Below, in pieces: positions 1 through 11,049 of a DNA stretch of 64,000 bases (position 1 is the first letter of the stretch; every line of letters begins with the position of its first letter). A program made the position numbers and the translations under genes. Location: assembly GCA_944472155.2 (NCBI GenBank), contig OX235279.1, positions 139,534,920 through 139,598,919 of the forward strand, in the 5' to 3' direction. This DNA comes from Trichobilharzia szidati. Its lineage: Eukaryota; Platyhelminthes; Trematoda; Strigeidida; Schistosomatidae. The notes under the pieces are model-generated. The model did no database searches, was not told where the DNA came from, and saw only the letters and a list, made by a program, of their open reading frames with translations.

Positions 1-1640
1 GGGTTCTATACCTGCTTAATGTTAGATTTATCTGAGAACATCGTGTTTTCGAAACACAATCTGTAATGGACCAACTTCTGTTAGAGAGGTGTCAATAACT
101 AAGGGTGGTACACAGATGATTTTTCTTACTTTCTGATGCTTCAGCGGGACGTTAACACTACTCGGGAGGAGGGTACACCGCTAGTGAACCACTAGGACAG
201 AAGTGAATGACTCATGAATTATAAATTCTACCAGTTTCCAATAATATGATGCCAATGTCACCCACCGGTGAGACCTTTTCATCAGAACTCCAAGAAGTTT
301 ATTCCACAAGAGACTTCAAATGAACAGTAGGCTAATTTACAAGAGTAAATTATCATGTCTGTTTGATTTCACGCATACCGAGTTAAATATGATAATCACC
401 AAATACAACTATTTGCTCTAAACTGTTATTCATAGTTTTCTCGTCAAAAAAAGTCACTCTCCAACTAGTCAGAATAAATTTAAGGGTAAAAAAAGCTGTT
501 GAAGTTTAAAAAACAACACAAAAAATACAAAATCAACTAGTCAAAATACAAGAGATTAATTTACAGACAAGCTTATGTTAATTTCCTATAGCTGAAAAAA
601 AAGTTTCACTTTCAAAAGCTCCAGTGTCTTGTCTAAATGGTGTTGTTATATATATCCACCTATAAATATGCAGAACAACATTTGTTTTCGGTGATATTCG
701 GCACTTTTTTTTGCACTTTCTTAAATGTTTGTCGTTAGAGTGACTGTATTTGTCCAAATTTCATAAAAGGCATGCTTATGCATTTTGCACAAATGTAAGC
801 TATTTTTACTAGTCTGACATATGTGAAAACATTGTGAACTTCAAAATAAACAAAATACAACATTAGGTTTCTAATTTATTTTAAAATTACACAAGAATAT
901 TTTAAAATAACTTAAAGCGCAGACTAGTTAAGATACTAAATTAACCTTGAGGATCAATTACCAAAGGTGAACCTTTTCATGACTTACACACCCGTCACAT
1001 GTAACTTGATGAACTTAAAAGTGTTACGTGTGAATTAAGAGAGGATAAAGTGATAGTAGTACCATTTAAAAGAAGTAAAAAAAATCCATTTGTAAATGTT
1101 TCTTTTAAGTTGAGCTGTTAAAAATTACCGATGTAAATTCACCAATTGTAGGGAAAGTTAAGTTTATCCTGACTAATTTCTTAGCTGAAATTCTATAAGG
1201 TGACAAGAAGTTAATTTGTTTCAAAACAGATCCCTCGTGCAGGTTTTTTTTTAATCAGGAAGTTAAGTCCATCAACTTAAGGAAGGTGAAAGTAAATGGT
1301 TTAAGAGAGTGTGAAGACAGCCAAGTTAAACTTTAAGCACCAGTAAATACCAAGGTAGTTCGACCTCACCAATGACCTTGAAACTTTCCTTGAGCAAGTT
1401 AGTGAAAACTGGTAAATAACATTGTAATCGTAAATAAAATATGTTTAATGCGGTATTGTATCATTAAATGGGATATCTGGCAAGTCTCAGGTTAGGTTTA
1501 GGGAAGGTTACGTGTTATTGTTAGGGGTAAAAGACCTAGATAATTACATGCATAGAATTTAGTTAAATTACTCTGTTGATACTCCAATCCAAAAGTAAAA
1601 GGTATTTTTGTCACACGTCAGAGAAAGATACCCTGTGTAA
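1..1640. other. AT-rich non-coding stretch
   Basis: I see no coding region of useful length, no tRNA-like boxes and no match to the repeat families found elsewhere in the window. It is probably intergenic or intronic. Confidence 0.5.
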
Positions 1641-1649
1641 CAGTTTAAG

Positions 1650-1830
1650 TTCGCCCTTTGAAGTTTCAGTAACTATGATGTTTTATTTTTTACGGAGTGG
1701 GTTGCTAATCCCATGTCCAACCTTCCCTCTTCACTAGACTTACTACTGGTTAAGTGAGATTCAACAGTGAATGGGCCATGGATCGAATCCCGAACCACGT
1801 GATTGGTACTACCATTGAAACATCGATGCA
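1650..1830 (-). repeat. Decayed tRNA-derived SINE (RTE-tail family)
   Basis: Diverged copy of the SINE family seen best at 10492-10725. Read on the minus strand, the B-box-like GGATTCGATCC lies near 1780-1790. It is followed by the family's 'ggttgggcatgaggctagcaacccc'-type body in altered form. The 3' tail is poorly preserved, so the copy is old. Confidence 0.6.
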
Positions 1831-2145
1831 CATTCTTACTGAAGAATTATATAATTAGTAATATTTAAACGAAGTGAAACTATGTGTGCAATCCAAAATG
1901 TGTTTTTCACTCTACATAGAACTTGTTAGCTCAGTATACCTTCATTTCAGTGGATGATGACATCTTCACTCAGACACGAACGGAACACTAACAGTGAAAT
2001 TTTCTAACGCTAGATAAATGTTTTAAGAAGTATATTGATGTTATTTGAATTCAGTATGTTTAATTCAGTTATGTGGATGGTATCTTTGACTAATCTTTTT
2101 CTCAACTATAAAATTTCTTTCTTTATCATAGACAAATTGTATTAT
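1831..2145. other. Unassigned AT-rich spacer
   Basis: No feature is recognised between the SINE remnant and the RTE remnant. Confidence 0.4.
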
Positions 2146-2149
2146 TTTT

Positions 2150-2890
2150 ATCATTATTCCCTCGGATTTCAAGTGAAACATAGGGCTTCAACAACACATC
2201 TCCACTTTCTTCTATTTTCTTCCGGCCACTTCGTCTGGGTCTACGGTTGGCCATGATCTCTCATCTCCTCCATGTCACCCGGATCCATCTCCATTTTCTC
2301 CCACTTATTTTTTGAGCAACCGGCTCTTGGTTGGTTTTTTCCAAGCCAAGGTTTCTTGTTGCTGTTTCTCTCTGGCTCGCCGGCCATTTTATTTTCATTA
2401 TGGAGCCAGCGAAGGCAGCTTTTGGTAGTAGTCTTCAACCTGTTGGAAATCCTTCTCGTGACACGCCAAGGAGAACTGACTGACTTCACATTCGTGTTGA
2501 AAATCTGAATCTTGTTCTTCATGCTGAGTGCAGAAGATTTCCAAACTGGTTTCAAGTTGATGAGGGCGTATCTCATCTTACCGATTCTGACTGGCTTTCA
2601 CATCTTCATCTGTTCTGTTGGCTTGTGGTTGAAACGATGCTTCCTATATAAGTGAAGTCAGGAAGTAACCTCATTAAAATCTCTCCCTTTGATGGTGATT
2701 GGTACTAATTGTTGTTTCTGTTGGTTGTTTATCTTCGTTCCCTTCATCTTCTCTATATTCACCTGAAATCCTGTCTTCTCTAGCTGATTCTTCTGCCAGT
2801 TTGTTGGTTTTCGCCTGTAGGTCTTCGAGTTTGTGTGACACTAGACATAAATCATCCGCACGCGAAATCCAAATGTTCTAGAGTCTTTGT
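2150..2890 (-). mobile_element. Decayed RTE-type LINE, 3' part
   Basis: Minus-strand reading gives fragments of the C-terminal region of an RTE reverse transcriptase. They include LKPVWKSSALSMKNKIQIFN and NVKSVSSPW (the LKSVWRSTALSMKNKIRIFN / NVKSVLLYG region of the better copies), now interrupted by stops and frameshifts. The 3' end near 2160 has the family tail (revcomp of 'tcaagtgaaacatagggctt') before an ATT-rich stretch. It belongs to a more diverged subfamily than the 39-kb and 49-kb copies, similar to those at 24985 and 59060. The 5' part with the catalytic motifs is missing. Non-functional. Confidence 0.75.
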
Positions 2891-3834
2891 ACTGGTCCAA
2901 CGTGTTCCTGCCTGACAGGCAAATTGACTTCTATCAAATTCATTTCACATACTGTTACTGAAGGGTATAATTTTGCTCTGTCAGCTAATTCATTGTCCTG
3001 CACATGTTATAGTCCCGTATTTTACCCAAATGGTTGGACAGTTCATATAATAAAGTAAATTTAGACTAGGCTAAAATCTGGTAACTGAATGATATAAAAA
3101 TGAAGAGAATATAGGTTTCATTTTGTTCACGATAAATATGGACTAATGAATAGGTACTCATAGTAAAAAGTGATTTTCTTGATTTTTCACTCACCCTCTC
3201 GCTAATACCTTCTGTAAAGAAAGATTCATTAGAGTAAATAGAGAAATACGTTTTCTGTGAAGCTAACCTGTACATATCACTAACAATATGGTTTTTATGA
3301 TGGCTGGTAAACATTCTACCAATAAATCACCAATTCATACCCATTATACAGTACTGTAACTCAGCAGTTTATTTACACATCACGTAATCTCTGCTGAAAA
3401 CATAAATGAAACACCGTCTTTATTTATATACTTACAATCGAAAAACAGCTATAAGGTGTTCAACATTATAAACAGTGAATCAGATATTCTCTATACTTTC
3501 TAAATGCTACTTGTCTGGATGTAGATGTAAGTGCCTAGAGGAAAATACAGTTACTGAAATTTCTAGATGTTGACTGAAATAAACTGCCTGGCTAGGATGC
3601 TTCAAGAAGTACAACAGACCGAAGTGTTGCATTCTTGTGCCTAGTTTTACATTGGTGATTAAGTCAGTCAGTTAACCGGTAATGGAAGTACATAGGTTAA
3701 AGGAGTTTTTAACATATCAGTGATTTTTTTTCTCAGGATTTATCAAATCACACTTCTTATGTTAATACATGACGATATTAGTCCTTTAGTTGATTTGCAA
3801 CACAACTGAGAAAAAAATTCTACACATATAAGGA
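2891..3834. other. Unassigned non-coding stretch
   Basis: Only short open frames without recognisable domains. No repeat family is recognised. Confidence 0.4.
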
Positions 3835-4107
3835 TTTATTGGAGGGCTTTGTTATGAGCTGACATCAGTAAGAGATTCCTTGAAAAACCCACTGGAAGTA
3901 CTGGACAGTCAGCTGTTTCGTCCTAGTCTGGGACTCCGCTTCAGCAGTAAGCACCCACCGACAGGGTTCGAACCCACAACTTTCTGGTTACTAGGTGACA
4001 TGACATAGCGTGACCACTTTGCCATGTCTAAATCGACAAGTTACTGCCTCACCTTCAACCTGCTGGCGAGCATCAGATTAATTTCCAAGTATTGGTTTTG
4101 TAGGGTC
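3835..4107 (-). repeat. tRNA-headed hammerhead-type SINE, near-complete unit (family B)
   Basis: On the minus strand the unit starts near 4107 with CCCTACAAAACCAATACTTG. That sequence is also the 3' tail of other copies of the family, so the unit carries terminal direct repeats. A tRNA-like head follows (B box GGTTCGAACCC near 3965-3976), then the ribozyme-like segment at 3898-3949, then a tail ending in the 'gatgtcagctcat' motif near 3857. It lies head to head with a second copy at 4108-4336, making an inverted pair. The family has no coding capacity, so mobility would need another element's machinery. Confidence 0.75.
3898..3949 (-). ncRNA. Hammerhead-ribozyme-like motif (family B, expanded core)
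   Basis: Read on the minus strand: TACTG, then CTGAAGCGGAG, TCC...GGA, CGAAA, CAGCTGACTGTC and CAGTA. TACTG and CAGTA can pair as stem I, GTCC/GGAC as stem II, and CAG/CTG as stem III. The GAAA box and the GUC cleavage triplet are present. The first core strand is CTGA-AGC-GGAG rather than CTGANGAG, three bases longer, so cleavage activity is doubtful. Confidence 0.6.
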
Positions 4108-4336
4108 ATTTCATCGGGTCCCAGTGGCTTAATAGTCTACGAGCTCACTGGCCTTGCAACCAGAAGGTTGTGGGTTCGAACCCTGTCGGTGGGTGCGTAC
4201 TGCTGAAGCGGAGTCCCAGACTAGGACGAAACAGTTTGCTGTCCAGTACTCCAATGGTTCTCTAACTGATGTCAGCTCATAATGAAGTCCTCCGAACAAT
4301 CAAACAAAATCCCTGCAAAAACCAATATCTGAAAAA
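4108..4336 (+). repeat. tRNA-headed hammerhead-type SINE (family B)
   Basis: Plus-strand copy. The head holds an A-box-like 'cagtggcttaatagtct' near 4121 and a B box GGTTCGAACCC near 4173. The ribozyme-like segment is at 4197-4250. The tail runs through 'ctctaactgatgtcagctca' to the terminal 'caaaaaccaatatctgaaaa'. It is the partner of the inverted copy at 3835-4107. Confidence 0.8.
4197..4250 (+). ncRNA. Hammerhead-ribozyme-like motif (family B, expanded core)
   Basis: Order of blocks: GTACTG, CTGAAGCGGAG, TCC, loop, GGAC, GAAA, CAGTTTGCTGTC, CAGTAC. GTACTG/CAGTAC is a perfect 6-bp stem I, GTCC/GGAC is stem II, and a GTC triplet precedes the CAGTAC strand. The same three extra bases sit in the CTGANGA core as in the 3898-3949 copy. 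Confidence 0.6.
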
Positions 4337-6045
4337 CATAAGGATTTAGTTTTAAAAGATAGCATACAGTTACACCATAAAACCATGTTGCACAACTTGT
4401 TGAAAGCCTGAAGTATGTTGCCTATAATAGTGTTCAATCGATTCTTCGCATAATTCTCATAGTCAGTTAAATGACACGAAGCCTCATAGTAGATTTGATA
4501 GGAGGGGAACCAAAATTAATCTGTAAATTATTATTATTAAATATAAAGTATTTTCAATCAGCACCTGACCCTATAGTCAGAATTTTCACAAGTGTCCAAA
4601 GCGTTTGAATATTCTGTTAAAAATCAAGGTTATGTAATGAACACTTTGACAGCGTAAAACTGAGTTCTTAGACTTATCCACTCTGAATAATTTAAGCTTA
4701 ACAATGAACAACTGACGTAATAAAAATAAAAGTTTACTACTGATTCATTGCTTAAGTGAATGAAGTCCCTGAAGTTTTAATTATATATATTAACTAAATC
4801 CTTCCTGAATTTAGTTATTTTGAATTAGTTGACATTACGGGAGTCAGTCAATCAGCAGAAGTCTCCAGTCGAATTGTTGTGTTTCCAAGTATTATTTAGG
4901 AGGGTATGCGTTTAACCTTGCGCTAAATATACTTTTCCTCTGAATCGTTAAGCCAATAAATTTATCGTCGTGTTATTTGACTGATAAATGATCAAGTCCT
5001 TTTGTGTCATTTCGCCTGCTTCCATCAAGACACTTACAATTCGACAGCTTAATTGGTTACCACCTGGCTACTACTCTGTGTTAAACTCTACTTGGCAAAG
5101 GAAAATGTGTACAGGGTAATCTCACTGTGAATTAAAGTCATAACCACACTTTATCGGAACTACTTTTTTATGTTACTTGTAAATTATTTCAACTTGCAGA
5201 GAAAAATTTGATTAAATTTCCCAGTCATTCAACAAGAATTTAAGTCTGTCTGTCAGAAGCCTACCTATAATAATTATCATTATATTTCCATATTTTATAT
5301 AAAATGTGTGCATTTACTTTAATTTTGTGTATTGCCTTTCATTGTAAACCTCACCTCCGTGTAAATTCATTTCATTGTTAATGTTGAAAAACTGCATTAA
5401 AGCAATGACGTAACTCCTTATCATGTGACATACAGATAAGTCTATAACACTGATAATAATTTTATTAGATGGATAAATTCAACTAGATTTAACAGCGTGC
5501 AGAGTTTTTATGCTTGTTCTTAACAGTATGTCATTAGTCTATTAAAAATAAACGTTTATAAGTTCCCTGACTATTACGAACTTCGTATTAAGTGGTTCAC
5601 GTGGCTAAATATTAGGTTGGCTGTACTCAGAACAAACCACAGTTAAAAATATTCGAAAAAAAGCAGTGAACGGTGGGTGAAGTTAAAGTATCGTAGCCAA
5701 AGCCAAGGTCTGCCAAAATTTGACCTTCAGGAACCAATCAGATTTAGGGAACGCTACGAAAGCTCACTCTAGATTAAATCATGTCTGTCTTTATAGTAAT
5801 CCACGCTATAAATGAAAATACATTCATAAAGATAGGCACAGAATCCTCCTTGTTCCTTAGGTACTTTTTTCCGTAAATATATACTGTTATGTAAGGTTAA
5901 GGGTAGGTTAAAGGAGAGTGTGAAATATCAATGGATCCCGAAGTATTACGTTCTGAAGTCACTTAAATAAGTAAATCTATTGCACATGATGTCACTTCTC
6001 TATAGATTATCTTTGGAGTAATTGGGATACATTTTTACACCACCT
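4337..6045. other. Unassigned AT-rich stretch
   Basis: No exon-like frame, tRNA-like box or repeat recognised elsewhere in the window is visible. Short 'aaggttaagggtaggttaaagg'-type strings near 5895 recur in the window (near 1490 and 17200), but I cannot assign them to a family. Confidence 0.4.
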
Positions 6046-6129
6046 AAGGAACAATCAATGGAGACGCACGGCTGAAGCCCTATGTTCCTTTAGGAATTAA
6101 AGGATACAATAATAATAATAAGGAACAAT
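6046..6129 (+). mobile_element. Minimal RTE insertion (3' end only) with target-site duplication
   Basis: About 64 bases of the RTE 3' end, from 'caatggagacgcacggctga' through 'agccctatgttcctttagg' to an (AAT)n tail. They are bracketed by the direct repeat AAGGAACAAT at 6046-6055 and 6120-6129. This is what extreme 5' truncation during target-primed reverse transcription produces. The residual coding sequence is only the last few codons of the RTE protein. Confidence 0.85.
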
Positions 6130-6309
6130 TATTCACTGTAATATTATGTTTGCAATGTTTTATGAATACATTTCGCAACGATTATGCGATGTTTTTGCAT
6201 CTAAATTCTTATTGGTTGTTCAAGGTCACTGTTGTTTCTGTTGTGATTGTTTAATTTCGTCTAGTGAACACCAGACACAACGTATAACAGCCAGAGTTTC
6301 ATTGCATCA

Positions 6310-6500
6310 ACGCCTATGAGACTCTCTGGGATATTCATGGATTAGCAAGTTATTATGAATGTAATATTTAATGAATAAAGGTGAAGTGGAAATCTTGGCA
6401 GCCGTAGGACTCGAACTAGCAGCTTCTGGATTAATATCGCGAAACTCTAGCAGCTGAGCTACAGAGCTTACTTCTCCTGAGATCGCTAGTTCAAATACTA
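6310..6500 (-). repeat. tRNA-derived SINE-like repeat
   Basis: Minus strand reads 'tagctcagctgctagag' (A-box-like) followed about 35 bases later by AGTTCGAGTCC (B-box-like), the spacing of a tRNA gene. No intact cloverleaf is evident and the copy continues into unrelated sequence, so I read it as a SINE head or a decayed tRNA rather than a working tRNA gene. Confidence 0.5.
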
Positions 6501-7435
6501 CCATTTCCTAGATTTTCATAACATTTTCAGTCACCGCTGATTACGTCGGTCACTGCATCACCACATCGAGGTACACCTACCAAACTGAGGTTGACAGTAT
6601 CGACAACTAGTTAGACCTCCTACATTACTCCTGAAATGCAGTGTAGGATGTCTGTGACTCATTAATTTTGTCAACATTTGAGGTTCTCGCAGCCAATATA
6701 ACCTGTGCAACGGACAGTCTACTTGACTAGGTCCTAGTAGGTTGGAAGTCGAGGAGATACTTCAAAATGTGGATTTAAAGTTGTTCTTTCGAAGACAGTG
6801 TTACTTAACTAACATTTAAGCCATTGCTGTCCTCAATACGGACTAGAATTTCAGTAAACATAATATTCAGATTGGTAGTATTCATACACTAGTCTATTAA
6901 GTCCCTTTTGAAATATCTGACGGAACTAAGCACATTCCCGAATCTTGTTACACTGAAGTTTTTCCGTTATGAACGACGCCGTCTATTTTTGATACTGTCT
7001 ATTATTTAGTCGATTGTACGATTGTATGTGATGTCGACAGTCTAATTTTTAAAGTCGGTTACTTTGTGCGGCGATCATTGAATAATTTCCATCCATTACA
7101 GTATACTTTATAAATAGGTAAAACTCCTTAAACTTAAAAAAAAATACGATTTATATCACAATTTCAACCATTATGCTTATTTAACAAGTGACTACTTCGA
7201 TCAAAAACATCGATTTTTTTAAAATTAGTGTCACCAAATGTGTTTATTTAGTTACAGGTTGGATCACGAGTTAGTGAACCTTTGGAAAACCTTGGATAGC
7301 TGTTTTGTCCAAGTTTTTATTTCTATTTTTTTTATTAATCACAGCTTGATTTCACACAGTATTTTGGTACAACTATGGGATTTTCAGCGTGTGACATTGA
7401 TAGCCCAAATTTAGCAGGCCGCCCATTGATATCAG
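6501..7435. other. Unassigned stretch
   Basis: Nothing recognised apart from short A/T runs. Confidence 0.4.
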
Positions 7436-7512
7436 ATATGCGTCGGCCGGGGATCGAACTTCAGACCTTCTCCATGGTCGGCGACCGTCCTGACAGCTGT
7501 GACGCTGACAAC
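7436..7512 (-). repeat. Head fragment of RTE-tail SINE
   Basis: Contains 'gcgtcggccggggatcgaac' and 'catggtcggcga', the B-box region and flank of the SINE family best seen at 44016-44246. The body and 3' tail are absent. Confidence 0.5.
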
Positions 7513-7554
7513 CCTCTTCATGAGTAAGCATCCCCTGAGGTTCTAATCCAGGAC

Positions 7555-7860
7555 CTCCCGGTTACAAGGCGAGCTCATAGATCACTCAGTCACTGGGACC
7601 CGATCCAATGTATCAGTGAATTCCAACTTCTGTCAATTCGCGACGTATACACCACGGCCGCTAGCCAATGTCATAGGCAAGTAAATGAACTTCTATCTGA
7701 CTCGATAGATTCCACGTACTGCTGAATACTTGAACGAAACAGCTGTTCAGTATTCTCAAGTTTTCCATTGGTTGGCTAACTGTTGTCAACTTGTGATCAG
7801 ACCTGTAAACAATTAAATCACTACAAACCAACAATTGGTATTTGTTCAGTTACAATGTAT
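7555..7860. repeat. Broken inverted pair of family-B hammerhead SINEs
   Basis: The left part (7555-7640) is a minus-strand head with the family's 'gggtcccagtgactgagtg' A-box region. The right part (7714-7850) is a plus-strand ribozyme and tail region. The plus part keeps TACTG-CTGA, GAAACAGCTGTT and CAGTA, but the whole stem-II hairpin has been deleted, so no ribozyme can form. The tail 'ccattggttggctaactgtt' is recognisable. Confidence 0.6.
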
Positions 7861-8845
7861 GACAGAAATTTCAGTAAGGTGAAGTTACTAGTACAGATGA
7901 AATCATAGTTTTATGCATTTCAGTTGTGTTTTAGACTATGCTATCAATTAAACGAAATCCCTATATCTAGGCATGATATGCATTATATTGTTCGTAATTG
8001 GTAGTACCGATGTTTGACATAAATGCTTGTTCAAACACGGCCTATAATAAAATTTAATAAAAGCTTTTCCTAGCTGATAATCAATAGAGCCGTAGATGGT
8101 GCTGCTTTTAAGTGTATAAATGTAAGTAGTGTGTTGAGTAACATCGCTAGGCAAAGTTATCGCAGTCGAGACTCAGTCTAGTACTAGTATTGTATACCAG
8201 AAACACGAAAAATGAAATACTGAGGACAATCGAAAGAGTAGTAAGAAGACTGGAGAATAGCTGTAACTGGAGATAAAATACAAGCATGATTTGTATTAAC
8301 TGAGTTGAATGTAGATTTATATTATTCTATCAATGAACACGGAAATGTTTCCAAATGGACAATTCTATCTAATTTATGAGTATCATTTTGACAAGCGCAT
8401 TCATTCTTTATTGTTCAACTAGGCGGTATCATATTGTTCATTGTTTCTGATTCGCACATGTAATATATAAGCGACTGTTAATACAAAGTAATTACTAGGA
8501 GAATCAATTTATTGTAGACAAAGGAATATATATATATATATATATGATGATGATAGGAAATGCTAAAATAGCATTAAGCCACCTTTAGTTGTATAAAAAT
8601 AACACTTAATATAACGTTGATGTGTTCATTTTATCATATAGGGAATCCTGCAACCAGTTCAGTTTAAATCAATTTTGGTATATAATATGTTCTGCATCAA
8701 AACTGCACTTCTAAAGAGGATAGCATTCAGCTAGATATATGCTAGTCCCTTGTACTGAATGCTGCCGACGACTGAATTCTATTATATGGTCATTAACACT
8801 AAGGACTAGGCACGTACCACAAGTGGTCAGTTGTCACTCCAAATA
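7861..8845. other. Unassigned stretch with (TA)n microsatellite
   Basis: A (TA)n tract lies at about 8526-8545. No coding or repeat feature is otherwise recognised. Confidence 0.4.
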
Positions 8846-8849
8846 GTTC

Positions 8850-8960
8850 CATGGTGACATCTCTGTCTGAAACTCTGGGTGACGTGGATTCGAATCTCAG
8901 AGGAGATATCAGTTGCTTGTGAACAAGTACCAACCAGCACAAAAGCTAAGTTCAGGGTCT
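8850..8960 (+). repeat. tRNA-derived SINE-like head
   Basis: Contains 'ggtgacatctctgtctgaaa' and a B-box-like GGATTCGAATCTC. The same arrangement occurs on the minus strand at 10935-11030 ('ggtaacgtctctgactgcat', GTTCGATTCC), so the two are probably copies of one family. Confidence 0.5.
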
Positions 8961-9509
8961 CTTACTAATTACCAATAACAATCTTACAGTCACAAGTGGT
9001 CTCCACATTATAGACTGTATAAAACAATTTGATTAGTTTGCGAAAAATTCAGATTAGACACTAGTGCTCACTAGACATTAGGAAATAATTTCAACACTAG
9101 ATGACTAGTTCTCAATTCTGAATCAGGATTCATCAGTGATCTATCCTAGTTCATCTTGTACAAAAAACCGTATCAGTGCAGTAACCCAGTTTCCTTATCT
9201 GACGATGCCTACGGACAAATAATAAATGTAACTTCAAAATCTCAACTGTTTTGGGTTGGGGAGAAAATGAGTGATTTTTCAACAGAAATTGTACATTTTA
9301 CAAATGTCACGTATATTCCAGATTCGTTTTTCACTTGGTCCAGCTTTGCGATGAGATGTCTATAAAGATAATTGGCACAAAATGAGCATAAAGAAGTGTT
9401 GTGTCTTCTTCTCTGCATTTTTGACCCATAATGTTTAACAGTTAATCATCTATTTATTTATTTAATTACTTACTTAAGCACAAGATTACTCTAGGCTTTT
9501 TGATTCGCA
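8961..9509. other. Unassigned stretch
   Basis: One 69-codon open frame on the plus strand (9156-9365) has no recognisable domain and no splice context I trust. Confidence 0.35.
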
Positions 9510-9757
9510 TTATTATTTATTATTTTATTCCTTTACGTTCCCAGTGGAACATAGGGCTCCAGGCTACAGCTTTGAAGTTTCGGTGGCAGTAGTGTTTATT
9601 ATTTTTTACGGGAAGATGTGGCTAGCCTCATGACCAACCTTCCCTCTTTACCAGTCTTATTACTGGCTTAGCTAGGTAAAGGAGTGCGTCAGCCGGGGAT
9701 CGAACCCCGAACCACATGCGTGGTTGGCGAGCATTCTGCCGCTGGGCCACCGACGCA
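9510..9757 (-). repeat. tRNA-derived SINE with RTE-like tail
   Basis: Minus-strand copy of the family. The head near 9757 reads 'gcgtcggtggcccagcggca', with B box GGTTCGATCCC near 9697-9707. The body is 'ggttggtcatgaggctagcc', and the 3' end is 'gccctatgttccactgggaa' followed by an A/T-rich tail. That tail closely resembles the 3' end of the RTE elements here, so RTE machinery probably mobilised it. Confidence 0.8.
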
Positions 9758-10491
9758 TACACACTACTTATCTGTCTATTCAACGCCTAATACACTTTGA
9801 TTGTGAATCTGTATTCACATATTTCTGTATTTTATTTTCATACTCTCAATATTCCAGTAAAAAAAGAAGTAGATGTATCTTGAAATAACACTTGGTTCAT
9901 TTTTTTTGAAAAAGCAGTTTACAGAAAAGGTTATCAGTATAATTAGCAAACTCCATTTCATTCATCAATCATACGCTGACGGTAATACACACAAATGTTA
10001 ATTCTAGCTATTTCTTTCCATTTTAAAAAGTAATGGAATGAATAGAATCTTCTGATATATCTACAAGGAAAAATAAAGTTTAATCAGATGGTAAGCAGAA
10101 CAAACTACCATTCTACTTTGCTTCGTTTCTTTTTTTTACTCGAAATCACCTGAAAACAGTTTAATGATCTCTTAAATATTCAATTACTAGATAGGGTTAA
10201 TTGGGTTCTTTCTGTTGTCATGCCTGAACTATAATGTCACGGCTGCTAAGGTGTATAGCATTTGAAAACGATATTCACTTCTTTCAGCTAATTTATTCGC
10301 TATTTGTTTTTTTCAGATAATTGGAATGTAGAAATTTACATCAAAACATCTCTTAATAGTATTAAGAAGATTAGCAATTCAGATGGCGAATACTGGTATA
10401 GCTGTATTCCTTCAGCTCAGTAATTTAACTGCAAAGCTCTCATCGCCTTTCTAGTTAACATCTTCAGTGTGGGCGTCAAATATAGAATTCT
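9758..10491. other. Unassigned stretch
   Basis: Nothing recognised. Confidence 0.4.
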
Positions 10492-10725
10492 GCGTCGGTG
10501 GCATGGCGGTTAGGACACTCGCCGACCATGCTTATGGTCCGGGGTTCGATCCCCGGCCAACGCACTCCTTTGCCTCGCTAAGCCAGAAATAATGCTAGTG
10601 AAGAGGAAAGGTTGGGCATGAGGCTAGCAACCCCATCCTGTAAAATAAACACTGTTACAGAAACTTCAAGCCACTAGCTTGAAGCCCTATGTTCCACTGG
10701 GGAACGTGAAGGAAAAAAATAGAAT
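10492..10725 (+). repeat. tRNA-derived SINE with RTE-like tail (good copy)
   Basis: The head 'gcgtcggtggcatggcggtt' contains the A box and GGTTCGATCCC the B box (about 10543-10553). The body runs through 'ggttgggcatgaggctagca'. The 3' end is 'gaagccctatgttccactgg' plus an A-rich tail. RTE copies end in 'gaagccctatgttcctctag' plus a similar A-rich tail, so the SINE seems to borrow the RTE 3' recognition end. Internal pol III promoter boxes are the expected drivers of transcription. Confidence 0.85.
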
Positions 10726-10934
10726 AAAACTGCAGATCACACTGTGAGAAACGAGAATCTGCATATATGCATACATATATCTGCATATATTCCCTTGTTT
10801 CAAACCAGTACATGAAAATTCCCTCTTTTGCTGATATTAGATAGTTGTAGGAGATAGGCAGGAAACCTTAGACCTAGATTTCCTGATAGTTGGCACTTAC
10901 TAGTCAACAAGGCGTATCTGCAAACTTGAAGGAA

Positions 10935-11030
10935 CTTGTGTGTCTCCTCGGAATCGAACACGTGCCGGTCAGTGATGCAGTCAGAGACGTTACCACTGAG
11001 TTATTCGGGCTCGCGGTCAACCTCCTGTAG
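10935..11030 (-). repeat. tRNA-derived SINE-like head
   Basis: Minus strand reads GAGCCCGAATAACTCAGTGG (A-box region), then about 35 bases on GTTCGATTCC (B box). A tRNA-like segment without an obvious full cloverleaf. Related to 8850-8960. Confidence 0.55.
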
Positions 11031-11049
11031 GACTCCACAGGATACCTTG

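Noticed and set aside
6310..6400. Possible tRNA gene on the minus strand
   Set aside because: Box spacing fits, but I could not pair an acceptor stem or find a convincing anticodon loop; kept as SINE-like.
9156..9365. 69-codon plus frame
   Set aside because: No domain or splice context.
10492..10570. Possible functional tRNA gene
   Set aside because: A and B boxes are good, but the sequence continues into a repeated SINE body with an RTE-like tail and occurs many times; no clean acceptor-stem pairing was seen.
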